Below are positions 1-7,300 of a stretch of DNA of 9,601 nucleotides, piece by piece. The stretch lies in contig CANQZZ010000045.1 in NCBI GenBank assembly GCA_947628465.1, forward strand, positions 1 through 9,601, read 5' to 3'. Every line of letters begins with the position of its first letter. Positions within the stretch are counted from its first letter, which is position 1. The notes below the pieces were generated by a model. That model saw only the letters and a program-made list of their open reading frames with translations. It had not been told where the DNA came from and made no database searches. Both the position numbers and the translations under genes were made by a program. The DNA is from an uncultured Clostridia bacterium (lineage in GTDB: Bacteria; Bacillota_A; Clostridia; TANB77; CAG-508).

Positions 1-5
1 TCTTA

Positions 6-34
6 ATTTTAGCATATTTTTACATTTTTTTCAA
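6..34 (-). promoter_or_regulatory. Sigma-A-type promoter for a gene left of the window
   Basis: On the minus strand TTGAAA (29-34) is followed after exactly 17 bp by TAAAAT (6-11). TGC directly precedes the -10, which gives an extended TGn -10 element. It lies just past the trmFO stop and points out of the window, so it would serve the next minus-strand gene. I see no good terminator between trmFO and this promoter, so readthrough from the operon is also possible. Confidence 0.5.
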
Positions 35-59
35 CTGTTTTATGTAAATTTCACAAAAT

Positions 60-887
60 TTAATATATTTGTAATATATTTGTAATACTATTTAAACTTC
101 TTTCTGCTTGTTTTTTATATCTTTTCTGTTTATCTTTTATTTTTTCTTCTAATGATGGCAATATTCCAAAATTAGCATTCATTGGTTGAAACTTTTTGTT
201 TGGTGAAGATATATATTTTGATAATGCTCCTATTACTGTTTCTTTTGGAAAAATTAATGCTTTTTCGTCGTTATAGATTTTACTAGCATTAATCCCTGCT
301 GATAGTCCTGATGCTATTGATTCAACATACCCTTCTACTCCTGTAATTTGTCCTGCAAAAAATACTTTAGGTCTATCTTTTAAATTAAATGTTTCATTTA
401 GTAATATCGGAGAATTAATATATGTATTTCTGTGCATTACTCCATATTTCACAAACTCAGCATTTTCCAAACCAGGTATCATTGAAAATACTCTTTTTTG
501 TTCACCAAATTTAAGATTTGTTTGAAATCCAACTAAATTATATAGAGTGCCTTCCTTATTATCTTGCCTTAATTGTACAATTGCATAAGGTCTTTTTCCT
601 GTTCTAGGATCATCAAATCCAACTGGCTTAAGTGGTCCAAATCTTATAGTATCTTCTCCTCTTTTAGCCATTACTTCAATTGGCATACATCCTTCAAAGA
701 TTTCTTTTTTTTCGAATTCATGTAAATTCACAACTTCTGCATTTATTAAAGCATTATAAAAATTTAAGTATTCTTCTTTTGTAAATGGAAGATTAATATA
801 ACTTTTATCATCTTGTTTTTCTAATCTTCTTTTCCATTCTTCTATACTTTCTTCTTTTTTCTTCTCTCCGAGAATATCTGTCTCCAT
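60..887 (-). CDS. trmFO: TrmFO, C-terminal part (separated from its N-terminal part by a frameshift)
   Basis: This frame carries the C-terminal two thirds of TrmFO, the folate- and FAD-dependent methyltransferase that makes m5U54 in the tRNA T-loop. Residues 29-50 ([12 protein letters not shown]...) resume the family alignment. [14 protein letters not shown] at 64-77 holds the second conserved cysteine (Cys67). [28 protein letters not shown] and [12 protein letters not shown] (the FAD-binding C-terminal block) follow in the usual order, and QPMNANFG lies near the end. The ATG at 887 is preceded by a weak AGGA four bases upstream, so internal initiation is possible. However, the first ~11 residues in this frame do not match the family. 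More likely the gene is one reading frame of about 453 codons, interrupted at 855-860. Joined length would be slightly above the B. subtilis protein (435 residues) because of a charged insert before SYINLP. Confidence 0.85.
   Translation of the reverse strand: METDILGEKKKEESIEEWKRRLEKQDDKSYINLPFTKEEYLNFYNALINAEVVNLHEFEKKEIFEGCMPIEVMAKRGEDTIRFGPLKPVGFDDPRTGKRPYAIVQLRQDNKEGTLYNLVGFQTNLKFGEQKRVFSMIPGLENAEFVKYGVMHRNTYINSPILLNETFNLKDRPKVFFAGQITGVEGYVESIASGLSAGINASKIYNDEKALIFPKETVIGALSKYISSPNKKFQPMNANFGILPSLEEKIKDKQKRYKKQAERSLNSITNILQIY
61..82. repeat. 11-bp perfect tandem duplication at the 3' end of trmFO
   Basis: TAATATATTTG occurs twice head to tail (61-71 and 72-82), followed by a partial third copy. 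It covers the last codons of the trmFO C-terminal part (residues ending ITNILQIY). A duplication of 11 bp shifts the frame, so it probably rewrote the last few residues of the protein. The extreme C-terminus of TrmFO is not catalytic, so little effect is expected. Confidence 0.6.
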
Positions 888-1422
888 AAAATCCTATATT
901 CATATTGATACTATCTTTTTCAACTATTGGAGCTGCTGCATCATAAAAATATAGCTTGTCCTGACCTGTAAGTTTAATAATTTGCTCTTCCATTTTTTCT
1001 GAAGTTAGTGGCCCTGTTGCAATTATCGTGATACAATCATCATCTATTTCTTTAGTAAATTCCTCTCTTATTATTTCAATGTTATCTATTTTTTCTATTT
1101 CTTTTGTTACTAATTTTGAAAATTTTTCTCTATCAACGGCTAATGCTTGTCCTGCAGGTACTGCTGTTTTATCAGCACATTTTATAAGCAATGAATCTAA
1201 TCTTCTTAATTCTTCTTTTAGAAGTCCACAAGCATTTGTTATTGCATTAGATTTAAATGAATTGCTACAAACGATTTCCGCTAAATCACTGCTTGAATGT
1301 GCAGGAGAAAAAATATTAGGCTTCATCTCATACAATTTAACTTTAATTCCTCTTTTTGCTATTTGATATGCTGCCTCGCATCCTGCTAATCCTGCACCAA
1401 TAACTCTAATATATTCTTTCAT
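808..1422 (-). CDS. trmFO: TrmFO, N-terminal part (methylenetetrahydrofolate-tRNA-(uracil-5)-methyltransferase)
   Basis: The protein opens with the FAD dinucleotide-binding motif [12 protein letters not shown] (residues 7-18). AEIVCSNS follows with the conserved Cys52, then [22 protein letters not shown] and [14 protein letters not shown], all signature blocks of TrmFO in the correct order. Family knowledge: TrmFO uses methylenetetrahydrofolate and reduced FAD to methylate U54 of tRNA in the cytoplasm. The last 15 residues are Arg/Lys-rich, unlike the family, and run into a TGA at 808-810, because the frame shifts at the A6 run (855-860). Removing one A joins residue ~189 cleanly to the downstream frame. 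The start at 1422 has AGGGGAG (1427-1433) four bases upstream. It lies 24 nt after cwlD and is probably cotranscribed with it. It may be a true pseudogene or a sequencing/assembly error. Confidence 0.85.
   Translation of the reverse strand: MKEYIRVIGAGLAGCEAAYQIAKRGIKVKLYEMKPNIFSPAHSSSDLAEIVCSNSFKSNAITNACGLLKEELRRLDSLLIKCADKTAVPAGQALAVDREKFSKLVTKEIEKIDNIEIIREEFTKEIDDDCITIIATGPLTSEKMEEQIIKLTGQDKLYFYDAAAPIVEKDSINMNIGFYGDRYSRREEKRRKYRRMEKKIRKTR
855..860 (-). other. Frameshift site in trmFO (run of six A on the coding strand)
   Basis: The coding strand reads GAA GAA AAA AGA AGA here. Deleting one A gives GAA GAA AAA GAA GAA AGT and fuses the two TrmFO halves into an uninterrupted frame with a charged linker leading to SYINLP. 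The needed shift is +1 (or -2), not the -1 expected from classical A6G slippery sites, so a one-base insertion or a homopolymer error is the simplest explanation. Confidence 0.7.
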
Positions 1423-1446
1423 ATAACTCCCCTTTTTGTTCCCTTT

Positions 1447-2190
1447 TCAATTTTGGTAAAAATAGTCCATTATTCCAGTATATATTCCCCATGCTAGTTT
1501 GTTTTGATAGTCGTCTGTTAATAACAATTGTTCTTCTTCTGGATTTGATAAAAATCCACATTCTACTATTGTTGTAGGTATTTCTACATGTTTTATTATA
1601 TATACATTATCTATTTTCATTGGTACTCTTGTGTTTTCTTTTTGTATTGCCTCATTTAAGCTGTTTTGTATAGCTGTTGCAAGTTTTTTACCTTCTGGAC
1701 TTTCTTCTTTATAAAAGGTTTGCCAGCCCCAATACTGCTCCTGTGGTATTTTGTTTAAGTGAATAGACACAAATATGTCACTACTAGATTCATTTCCTAT
1801 TTTAACTCTATTATGAATGTCTGAAATTTTCTTCTGTTTTAATGTTTTGCTATCTATATCATAAATTGCATTTTCATCAGACCTAGTAAGTATTACTGTT
1901 GCTCCAGATTGTTCTAATAAGTTTTGTACTTTTAATGCTATTTTTAAATTGCTTTCTGCTTCTGTTGTTCCGGTGCTACTTTGAGCCCCCTCATCTGGGA
2001 CACCATGTCCTGCATCTAATATTATAACTTTATTGTTTACTGGCAATGCTACAGTTTGCACTGTCTCTACATTAATATTACTATCATTTTTATTATTGCT
2101 TACGTTGTATCCTGTTATCATATATGTAAAAATAAATAATGTAATAATTCCTAAAGTATATAGTATTTTCCTTTTTTCTAATATTATCAT
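1447..2190 (-). CDS. cwlD: CwlD-like N-acetylmuramoyl-L-alanine amidase, membrane-anchored
   Basis: This is an Amidase_3 family enzyme of 247 residues, close in length and layout to B. subtilis CwlD (237). Residues 8-27 form an N-terminal membrane segment or uncleaved signal. A short linker leads to the catalytic domain (~54-245). The zinc and catalytic positions are present: His62 in LDAGHG, Glu77 in GTTEAES, His144 in VSIHLN and Glu210 in IVECGFLSNPEE. Family knowledge: CwlD removes the peptide from muramic acid in spore cortex, the first step to muramic delta-lactam. A general cell-wall amidase cannot be excluded, because no delta-lactam deacetylase is visible here. The ATG at 2190 has GAGGTG (2196-2201) five bases upstream, but that site sits inside a 14-bp hairpin. 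The gene lies 59 nt after the GGDEF gene and 24 nt before trmFO, in one operon. Confidence 0.85.
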   Translation of the reverse strand: MIILEKRKILYTLGIITLFIFTYMITGYNVSNNKNDSNINVETVQTVALPVNNKVIILDAGHGVPDEGAQSSTGTTEAESNLKIALKVQNLLEQSGATVILTRSDENAIYDIDSKTLKQKKISDIHNRVKIGNESSSDIFVSIHLNKIPQEQYWGWQTFYKEESPEGKKLATAIQNSLNEAIQKENTRVPMKIDNVYIIKHVEIPTTIVECGFLSNPEEEQLLLTDDYQNKLAWGIYTGIMDYFYQN

Positions 2191-2228
2191 AAAAACACCT
2201 CATAATAGTATTTATATGAGATGTTTTT
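2191..2228 (-). promoter_or_regulatory. Hairpin sequestering the cwlD ribosome binding site (or intercistronic attenuator)
   Basis: In the minus-strand transcript the arms 2228-2215 and 2204-2191 pair over 14 bp with a single G-U wobble, around a 10-nt loop. The downstream arm contains the entire GAGGTG ribosome binding site and runs right up to the ATG (2188-2190). The downstream arm ends in five U, so the same structure could also act as a weak terminator/attenuator for the GGDEF gene, whose stop lies 22 nt upstream. In the plus sense it is followed by T-rich sequence. Pairing is seen in the sequence; the regulatory role is inference. Confidence 0.6.
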
Positions 2229-2249
2229 TATTTTATTCTTAATTATACA

Positions 2250-3182
2250 TTAAATTTCTTCTCTTCTATCTATTGCATAAGAACTTCCTATTGTGATTTT
2301 TGCCAAACGCTTTACTTGTGCTCCTACTTCTCCTATTTCTAACGCATTAGAAAATCTCTTTTTATCTGCTACTACTACTCCTATTGATATTGATGTAAGT
2401 GGAAATTCTTCTGTTTTTCCCTTTCTATTTAAGACTTCTACATATCCTCTTTCTATATCAATATCATTAAAGTGTTTCAAAACTTCTCTATCAAATTCAG
2501 CTATTATATTTTGACAAATTCTATCGTAATTAATATCTTCATTTGCTATTGCAACGAAATCATCTCCACCAATATGTCCAACAAATACATCTGAATCATC
2601 TAATGCATGCATATTTTTTGTTATTATTCTGGCTGTTAATTTTATTATTTCGTCACCTTTTAAAAATCCATATACATCATTATATGCTTTAAAATTATCT
2701 AAATCTAAATATAATACTATAAATGTTTCTTTTCTAAGTAATCTTTTCTTTAATTCTGTTTGAATTTGAAGATTTCCAGGAAGTGCAGTAAGTGGACTTA
2801 CAGTTCTATTTACTGACATTAATCTAGTTATATTTTTTATTATGTAATAAATATATTCATTACTTGAATTTGATGAAATAACATATTCAATATTGTTTTT
2901 CATAATTGATATTTTACTATTTTCATCTTTTTTATTTGATATTACTAAAACAGGAGTAATGCTATTATCTTCATTCTCTCTTATCTTTTTACATATATCA
3001 ATTACTTTTTCATTTATTGATTTTTCATTAACTATAATTAAATCTGGTATATTTTTAAGAGCTATTTCTAAATTTGCCGGATTTATATTTTTAAATCTAA
3101 ATTCCTTTTCTTTTTGAAATTTTTCTCTTAACATCATTACTAAATCATTTTCACAATCTATAATATATATTTCTTTAAACAT
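2250..3182 (-). CDS. Pseudo-receiver/GGDEF protein (diguanylate cyclase-like)
   Basis: The 310-residue cytoplasmic protein has an N-terminal response-regulator-like fold (about 1-125) and a GGDEF domain (about 128-305). In the receiver part the strand PDLIIVNEKS (46-55) has Asn52 where the phospho-accepting Asp is expected, so it is probably not phosphorylated. In the GGDEF domain, SPLTALPGN (129-137), LDLDNFKAYND (159-169) and GGDDF (205-209) mark the nucleotide- and metal-binding sites. The signature is GGDDF rather than GGDEF/GGEEF. No RxxD inhibitory site precedes it. A Phe-Pro-Leu block before SISIGVV (265-271) resembles GGDEF domains common in Clostridia. Cyclic-di-GMP synthesis is possible but unproven; it may bind nucleotide without activity. 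AGGAG (3189-3193) lies six bases before the ATG. It sits between the Ig-like membrane protein and cwlD in one operon. Confidence 0.8.
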   Translation of the reverse strand: MFKEIYIIDCENDLVMMLREKFQKEKEFRFKNINPANLEIALKNIPDLIIVNEKSINEKVIDICKKIRENEDNSITPVLVISNKKDENSKISIMKNNIEYVISSNSSNEYIYYIIKNITRLMSVNRTVSPLTALPGNLQIQTELKKRLLRKETFIVLYLDLDNFKAYNDVYGFLKGDEIIKLTARIITKNMHALDDSDVFVGHIGGDDFVAIANEDINYDRICQNIIAEFDREVLKHFNDIDIERGYVEVLNRKGKTEEFPLTSISIGVVVADKKRFSNALEIGEVGAQVKRLAKITIGSSYAIDRREEI

Positions 3183-3219
3183 TTAATTCTCCTATCTTTA
3201 GTTTTTTACTATCTATTTA

Positions 3220-4176
3220 TTATTCAGCGTTATAAGTACATTTTCCTCTATATGTACTTTCTGTATCTTCCATGCTTATTGCATGTATTATTACTGTATT
3301 TTCTCCTTCTTTTAAGTCAAATTTATATGATACTTCTTTTTGCTCTGCGTTATATCCTGCAAAATTTTCATCATATACATATTCTTGTCCATTTACAGTA
3401 AACTCTATTTTTTTGAATCCCATATCATGTGTCATTTTCATATATAATTTATTTCCTTCTCTTGAAACTTCTATTACTGGGTTATTTACTCCTTTAAATG
3501 TTTTTTCAACTGTTGATTCTTTTGCTAAATTATTTACTGCTGTTACTGTAAGTTTATTTTTTCCTCTTTTTATATCTATAGTAGTTTCTATAGTAGGTTG
3601 ATTGTCTCCTTCAGCTTCAATTGTTATTTCTTGTTCATCGTTCCATTTATATGTTATATATTTTAATGAATTGTTCTCGTCTGTTGCTGTAATTTTTAAT
3701 TTTCCATTTCCTATTGTTTCATCTAATTCTATGTTTGGTTTTTCTGTATCTACTTCTATGTAAAAGTTTTGGCTTTCTTCAATTTCTTCACCATTTTGAT
3801 CTATAATTTTTACATTTAAAGTATTTTGTCCTTCTGGTATTTCTAGTGCTTCTTCATGACTTGTTCTTCCATTTGCCTCTACTTCAATTGGTTCATCATC
3901 ATTCCAAGTATAAAATATTTTGCTGATTCCTGAGTTTGCTGTAGCTATTATTTTAACTTCATTTTCTACTTGCTCTAGTGATAATGTAGGGCTTTGATTT
4001 TCCTCTTGCTTATCTTTTTTCGTTAATTTATATGAATATAACCCTATAATTATAATAGCAAATATCAATATTGCAATACCAAAAAATATAATAATTTTTT
4101 TCATATCGGCTGGATGATTTCCAGAGCTTTTATTTTTCTTTTTATTTATATCATTTGTTAGTAATATCTGATTCAT
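3220..4176 (-). CDS. Single-pass membrane protein with three Ig-like extracellular repeats, function unknown
   Basis: I do not recognise a named family. The 318-residue protein has a short Lys-rich cytoplasmic head (1-26), one membrane helix (about 27-48, KIIIFFGIAILIFAII) and an extracellular part of three related beta-sandwich-like repeats (about 62-142, 143-230 and 231-318). The repeats share a Y-x-W/V-N-D/G motif (FYTWNDDEP, TYKWNDEQE, EFTVNGQEY) and a later G-x-N-x-L/V motif (EGQNTLNVK, RGKNKLTVT, EGENTVIIH). This pattern is typical of bacterial Ig-like/Bacillus Big-type domains. It has no catalytic motif. It starts an operon with a GGDEF protein and a CwlD-like amidase, so a role at the cell envelope, perhaps in sporulation or signalling, is a guess from context. 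GAGGAG (4183-4188) lies six bases before the ATG. A later Met25 lies too close to the helix to be preferred. Confidence 0.75.
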   Translation of the reverse strand: MNQILLTNDINKKKNKSSGNHPADMKKIIIFFGIAILIFAIIIIGLYSYKLTKKDKQEENQSPTLSLEQVENEVKIIATANSGISKIFYTWNDDEPIEVEANGRTSHEEALEIPEGQNTLNVKIIDQNGEEIEESQNFYIEVDTEKPNIELDETIGNGKLKITATDENNSLKYITYKWNDEQEITIEAEGDNQPTIETTIDIKRGKNKLTVTAVNNLAKESTVEKTFKGVNNPVIEVSREGNKLYMKMTHDMGFKKIEFTVNGQEYVYDENFAGYNAEQKEVSYKFDLKEGENTVIIHAISMEDTESTYRGKCTYNAE

Positions 4177-4203
4177 TTTTTTCTCCTCTTTCTCTTAAGT
4201 AGC

Positions 4204-4233
4204 ATTATAGCACAACATATTTATATTTGTAAA
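4204..4233 (-). promoter_or_regulatory. Extended -10 promoter of the Ig-protein/GGDEF/cwlD/trmFO operon
   Basis: On the minus strand TTTACA (4228-4233) precedes TATAAT (4204-4209) by 18 bp. TGC directly before the -10 gives an extended TGn element. Transcription would start near 4197, leaving a leader of about 20 nt that is mostly the ribosome binding site. No other promoter of this quality is seen in the operon, although a lone TATAAT (2242-2247) without a -35 lies before cwlD. Confidence 0.7.
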
Positions 4234-4328
4234 TAAATTTTGTAAAATTCCTAATTAATGGAAAAGGCTTAAAAGAACTTATATATAAAAAATATATATT
4301 TATAATGAATTTATATATATTTATATAG

Positions 4329-4362
4329 AAAGGTTAGAAGAATTTTTATTCTTCTAACCTTT
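4329..4362 (-). terminator. Terminator hairpin after the adhesin gene
   Basis: A perfect 14-bp stem (4329-4342 with 4349-4362) encloses a 6-nt loop and begins 14 nt past the adhesin stop. The sequence after it on the minus strand is A/T-rich (CTATATAAATATAT) but not a clean U run. The surroundings (4281-4327) are almost pure A/T. It separates the adhesin from the downstream operon, which has its own promoter. Confidence 0.7.
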
Positions 4363-4375
4363 TAATTACTATAGA

Positions 4376-7300
4376 CTAATATCTAAAAACATATTTCTTT
4401 ATTAAGTATATTCCTCCTGCAAGAACTGCTGTTACTATTGTTATTAATAATGCATATGATGTTCCTTTTCCTGTTTTTAATGATAATATTACTAATGCAA
4501 AGTCATCATCGTCTTCTTGCTCTTTTTCATATGGATTAGTTTTATTCTTTGGAGTCGAATCTATATCCTTTGAGTTGTGCTCATTGTAGTCTTCTGTTAT
4601 TTCTGCTATGTTCGTTTTTATTCCTAAGTTGTTCTTGTCTTTCTTCCATGTGAATACTATTTCTACTTCTGCACTTTCTCCCGGTTTTAATAGCTTCGTT
4701 TCTAATGCTCTCGTTGTTACTTCTTTGTCTCCTTTTTTTACCCATCCGTTTGCTTTGTTGTCTTCTTCTTTGAATTCTAAGCCTTCTGGTATGAAGTCTG
4801 TTATTTCTGTTGCATATCCTGCTATTTCTCCTTCGTTTGTTACTCTTATTGTGTATACGAATTTTACTGTCGTTTGGTCTATTTTCTTTTTGTCTATTTC
4901 TACTTTTGCTACTGGTTCGTTTTCGCTGTTCTTTCTTACTCCGTCTGTTGTTTCTGTTAGCCCTTGGTTTGGTTTGAATCCTGTTGCTGTTGTTGTCGTT
5001 TTTCCGTCTACTGTTACTATTGTTTTTGTTACCCATTTTAGTAGGCTTAGGTCAAAGTATTTTACATATATATGTTCTTCGTCTTGGTCGTCTTCTCCTT
5101 CTTCCCATTTGTGTGGGTCTGAGTCTTCATCGTCATCACTGTCTTCTGTTATTTGGGCTTTGTTTGTTATTATTCTGTCTGATGTGTTTGGTTCTTCTAC
5201 TCTGAAGGCTATTTGTATGTCTCTGTAGTCTGGGTTGTATGGTTCTTCCATACTTATTCCTTTACTGCTGTCGTATGCTTTTAGTAGATTGTCTCTTCCT
5301 TCTGCTTTTCCTTTTGCTTCTGATAAGTAGTCTGTTTTTATTGTTTCTGCTTCTTCTATGCTTGTTGTTTCTTTTCCTTCTGCATCATACATCTTCCATC
5401 CGTATTTTTTGTTTGTTTCATGTTCTGGTAAGTATTCTAATCCTTCTGGAATGTCGTCTGTTATTTCTTCTGCATATCCTTCTTGAGTTCCTTCATTGTA
5501 TACTCTTAATGTGTATATTACTACATCATTGTTTGCTACTGATACTGGGTCTTTGTCGTGTTCATATACTAGATTGCCATCTTCTCCTACTTTTGGCGTA
5601 GGTATTCTTGATGTTACATCTTCCATTTTTCCGTTTGTTTCAACACCTGTTATGAATTTACGAAGGGCTAAATCGAAGTATTTTAATATTACTGGTTCGT
5701 AATCGTCATCATCTTCTTGCCATTTATCATAAGGATCTTTTTTATCATTTGGAATAGAATCTCTGTCGTCAACATCTTCTCCCGCTTCATTTTTATCCTC
5801 TGATATTTCTGCAATATTTTTTATTGTTCCTTTAAATGTATTTTCTGCAACTACTAAGCATGATACTTGTACGTCTTTATAGTATAGACCTCCATTACCT
5901 GTCTCAGCTTTTTGCCATCCTGCCTCTGCAGATGTTTTATTTTTATCAAATGCTTTTATTAATTGATCATTTAATTCAGTAGTTGTTATAGATACTTCTC
6001 CTGTTACTAATTGCACTTCATTTAAACTACTTGTGTCTGAGAAGTCTTCTAATTTAAGATTTTTTACATCTTCCTCTGTTTTATAGAATCCATCTTCTCC
6101 AACTAGTTTCATGATTTTACTATTATCTAAATCATTTGGTAATTTCCATCCGTTTTCAAAGTTAGTATTATAATTTAATATTAAAGCTAATCCTTCTGGA
6201 ATATAGTCTGTTATTTCAGAGGCAAATCCATCTAATTCACCTTCGTTATATACTCTCAATGTATATGTAATTACATCGCCTTTTTTAACAACTAATGGTT
6301 CCTTTGAATGTTCATATGTTGCTGTATATTCTTTATTTCCATTTCTATCAAATGTTCCATATATTAATGTTTCTGTATTAATTTTTGGTGTTCTATCTGC
6401 AAATTCTACGTCTTTTCCATTACGTTTTATAGATGATATGTATTTTCTTAATGATAAGTCAAATACTCTGTCTGGCTCTACTTTAACACTTTCAAAATCA
6501 TCATCATCTTCTTCACCTGGTGTATATCCATTTTGTTCTGGTTTTGGATTATGAGTATCATCATCATATACATTACCTGGAATAGAATCTCTATCAGTTA
6601 CATCATTATCTTCTGAATCTTTATCTTCTGATATTTCTGCAACGTTTTTTAATACTTTTCCATCTTCTACATCATTTTTTATTCTACATACAACTTTTAA
6701 GTCATAGTAATATAAACCAGTATCTCCATCTGATGCTTTTTGCCATCCATCTTCACTTGTTTGACCTGTTTTTGTTGTATCATAAGCCTTTATTACTTTA
6801 TCTTTTAAAGCATCTGTTGATATACGTCTACTATCACTTTCATCTACTTTCCATATGTCATTTTCGCCATCAACTAATTCTAATCCTTCAGGAAGATAAT
6901 CTGTAACTAATGTTGCTTTTCCATCAACTTCGCCTTCATTATATACTCTTATTGTGTATGTTATTATATCTCCTCTTTTTAGACTTATTGTATTTTTTGG
7001 ATGTACATATCTTGCTGTAGTTGTTTTTACATTTCTATCTTCTTTATTTAAATCACTTAATTCTATACTTGGTGTTCTGTCTTCAATTTCTACATTTTCA
7101 CCATTACGTTCTACTGATGATATAAATTTACGAAGACTTAAGTCAAATTCTTTTGGTTTTTGTGTAAAGAATTCATCTCCATTACTAATTTTTTCTTTTT
7201 CTATTTCCACTACTGGTTGACTACTATTTCCGCTTGTTAAAAATGTTGCTTTTGTTAATTTATATGAAGAGTTTATTTTTATTGTAAATTCTGACATGTC

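Noticed and set aside
46..61. AAATTT-CACA-AAATTT palindrome at the trmFO stop as terminator
   Set aside because: Only six A-T pairs and no U-tract; too weak to support a terminator call.
855..860. Programmed -1 frameshifting at the A6G sequence in trmFO
   Set aside because: The family alignment needs +1 (or -2), and a -1 slip gives the wrong frame. TrmFO is not known to use recoding.
1028..1366. 112-codon plus-strand ORF
   Set aside because: It is antisense to the conserved TrmFO N-terminal domain, which explains the lack of stops; no ribosome binding site or family resemblance.
4281..4327. Nearly pure A/T stretch with ATATAT palindromes
   Set aside because: Low-complexity sequence between two transcription units; no phased boxes or gene signal to support an origin or attachment site.
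4581..5228. Long ORFs in other frames on both strands inside the adhesin repeats
   Set aside because: They arise from the biased codon use of repeats 3-4. The products are low-complexity (Arg/Asn-rich or Ser/Leu-rich) and have no start signals, while the adhesin frame is continuous and conserved.
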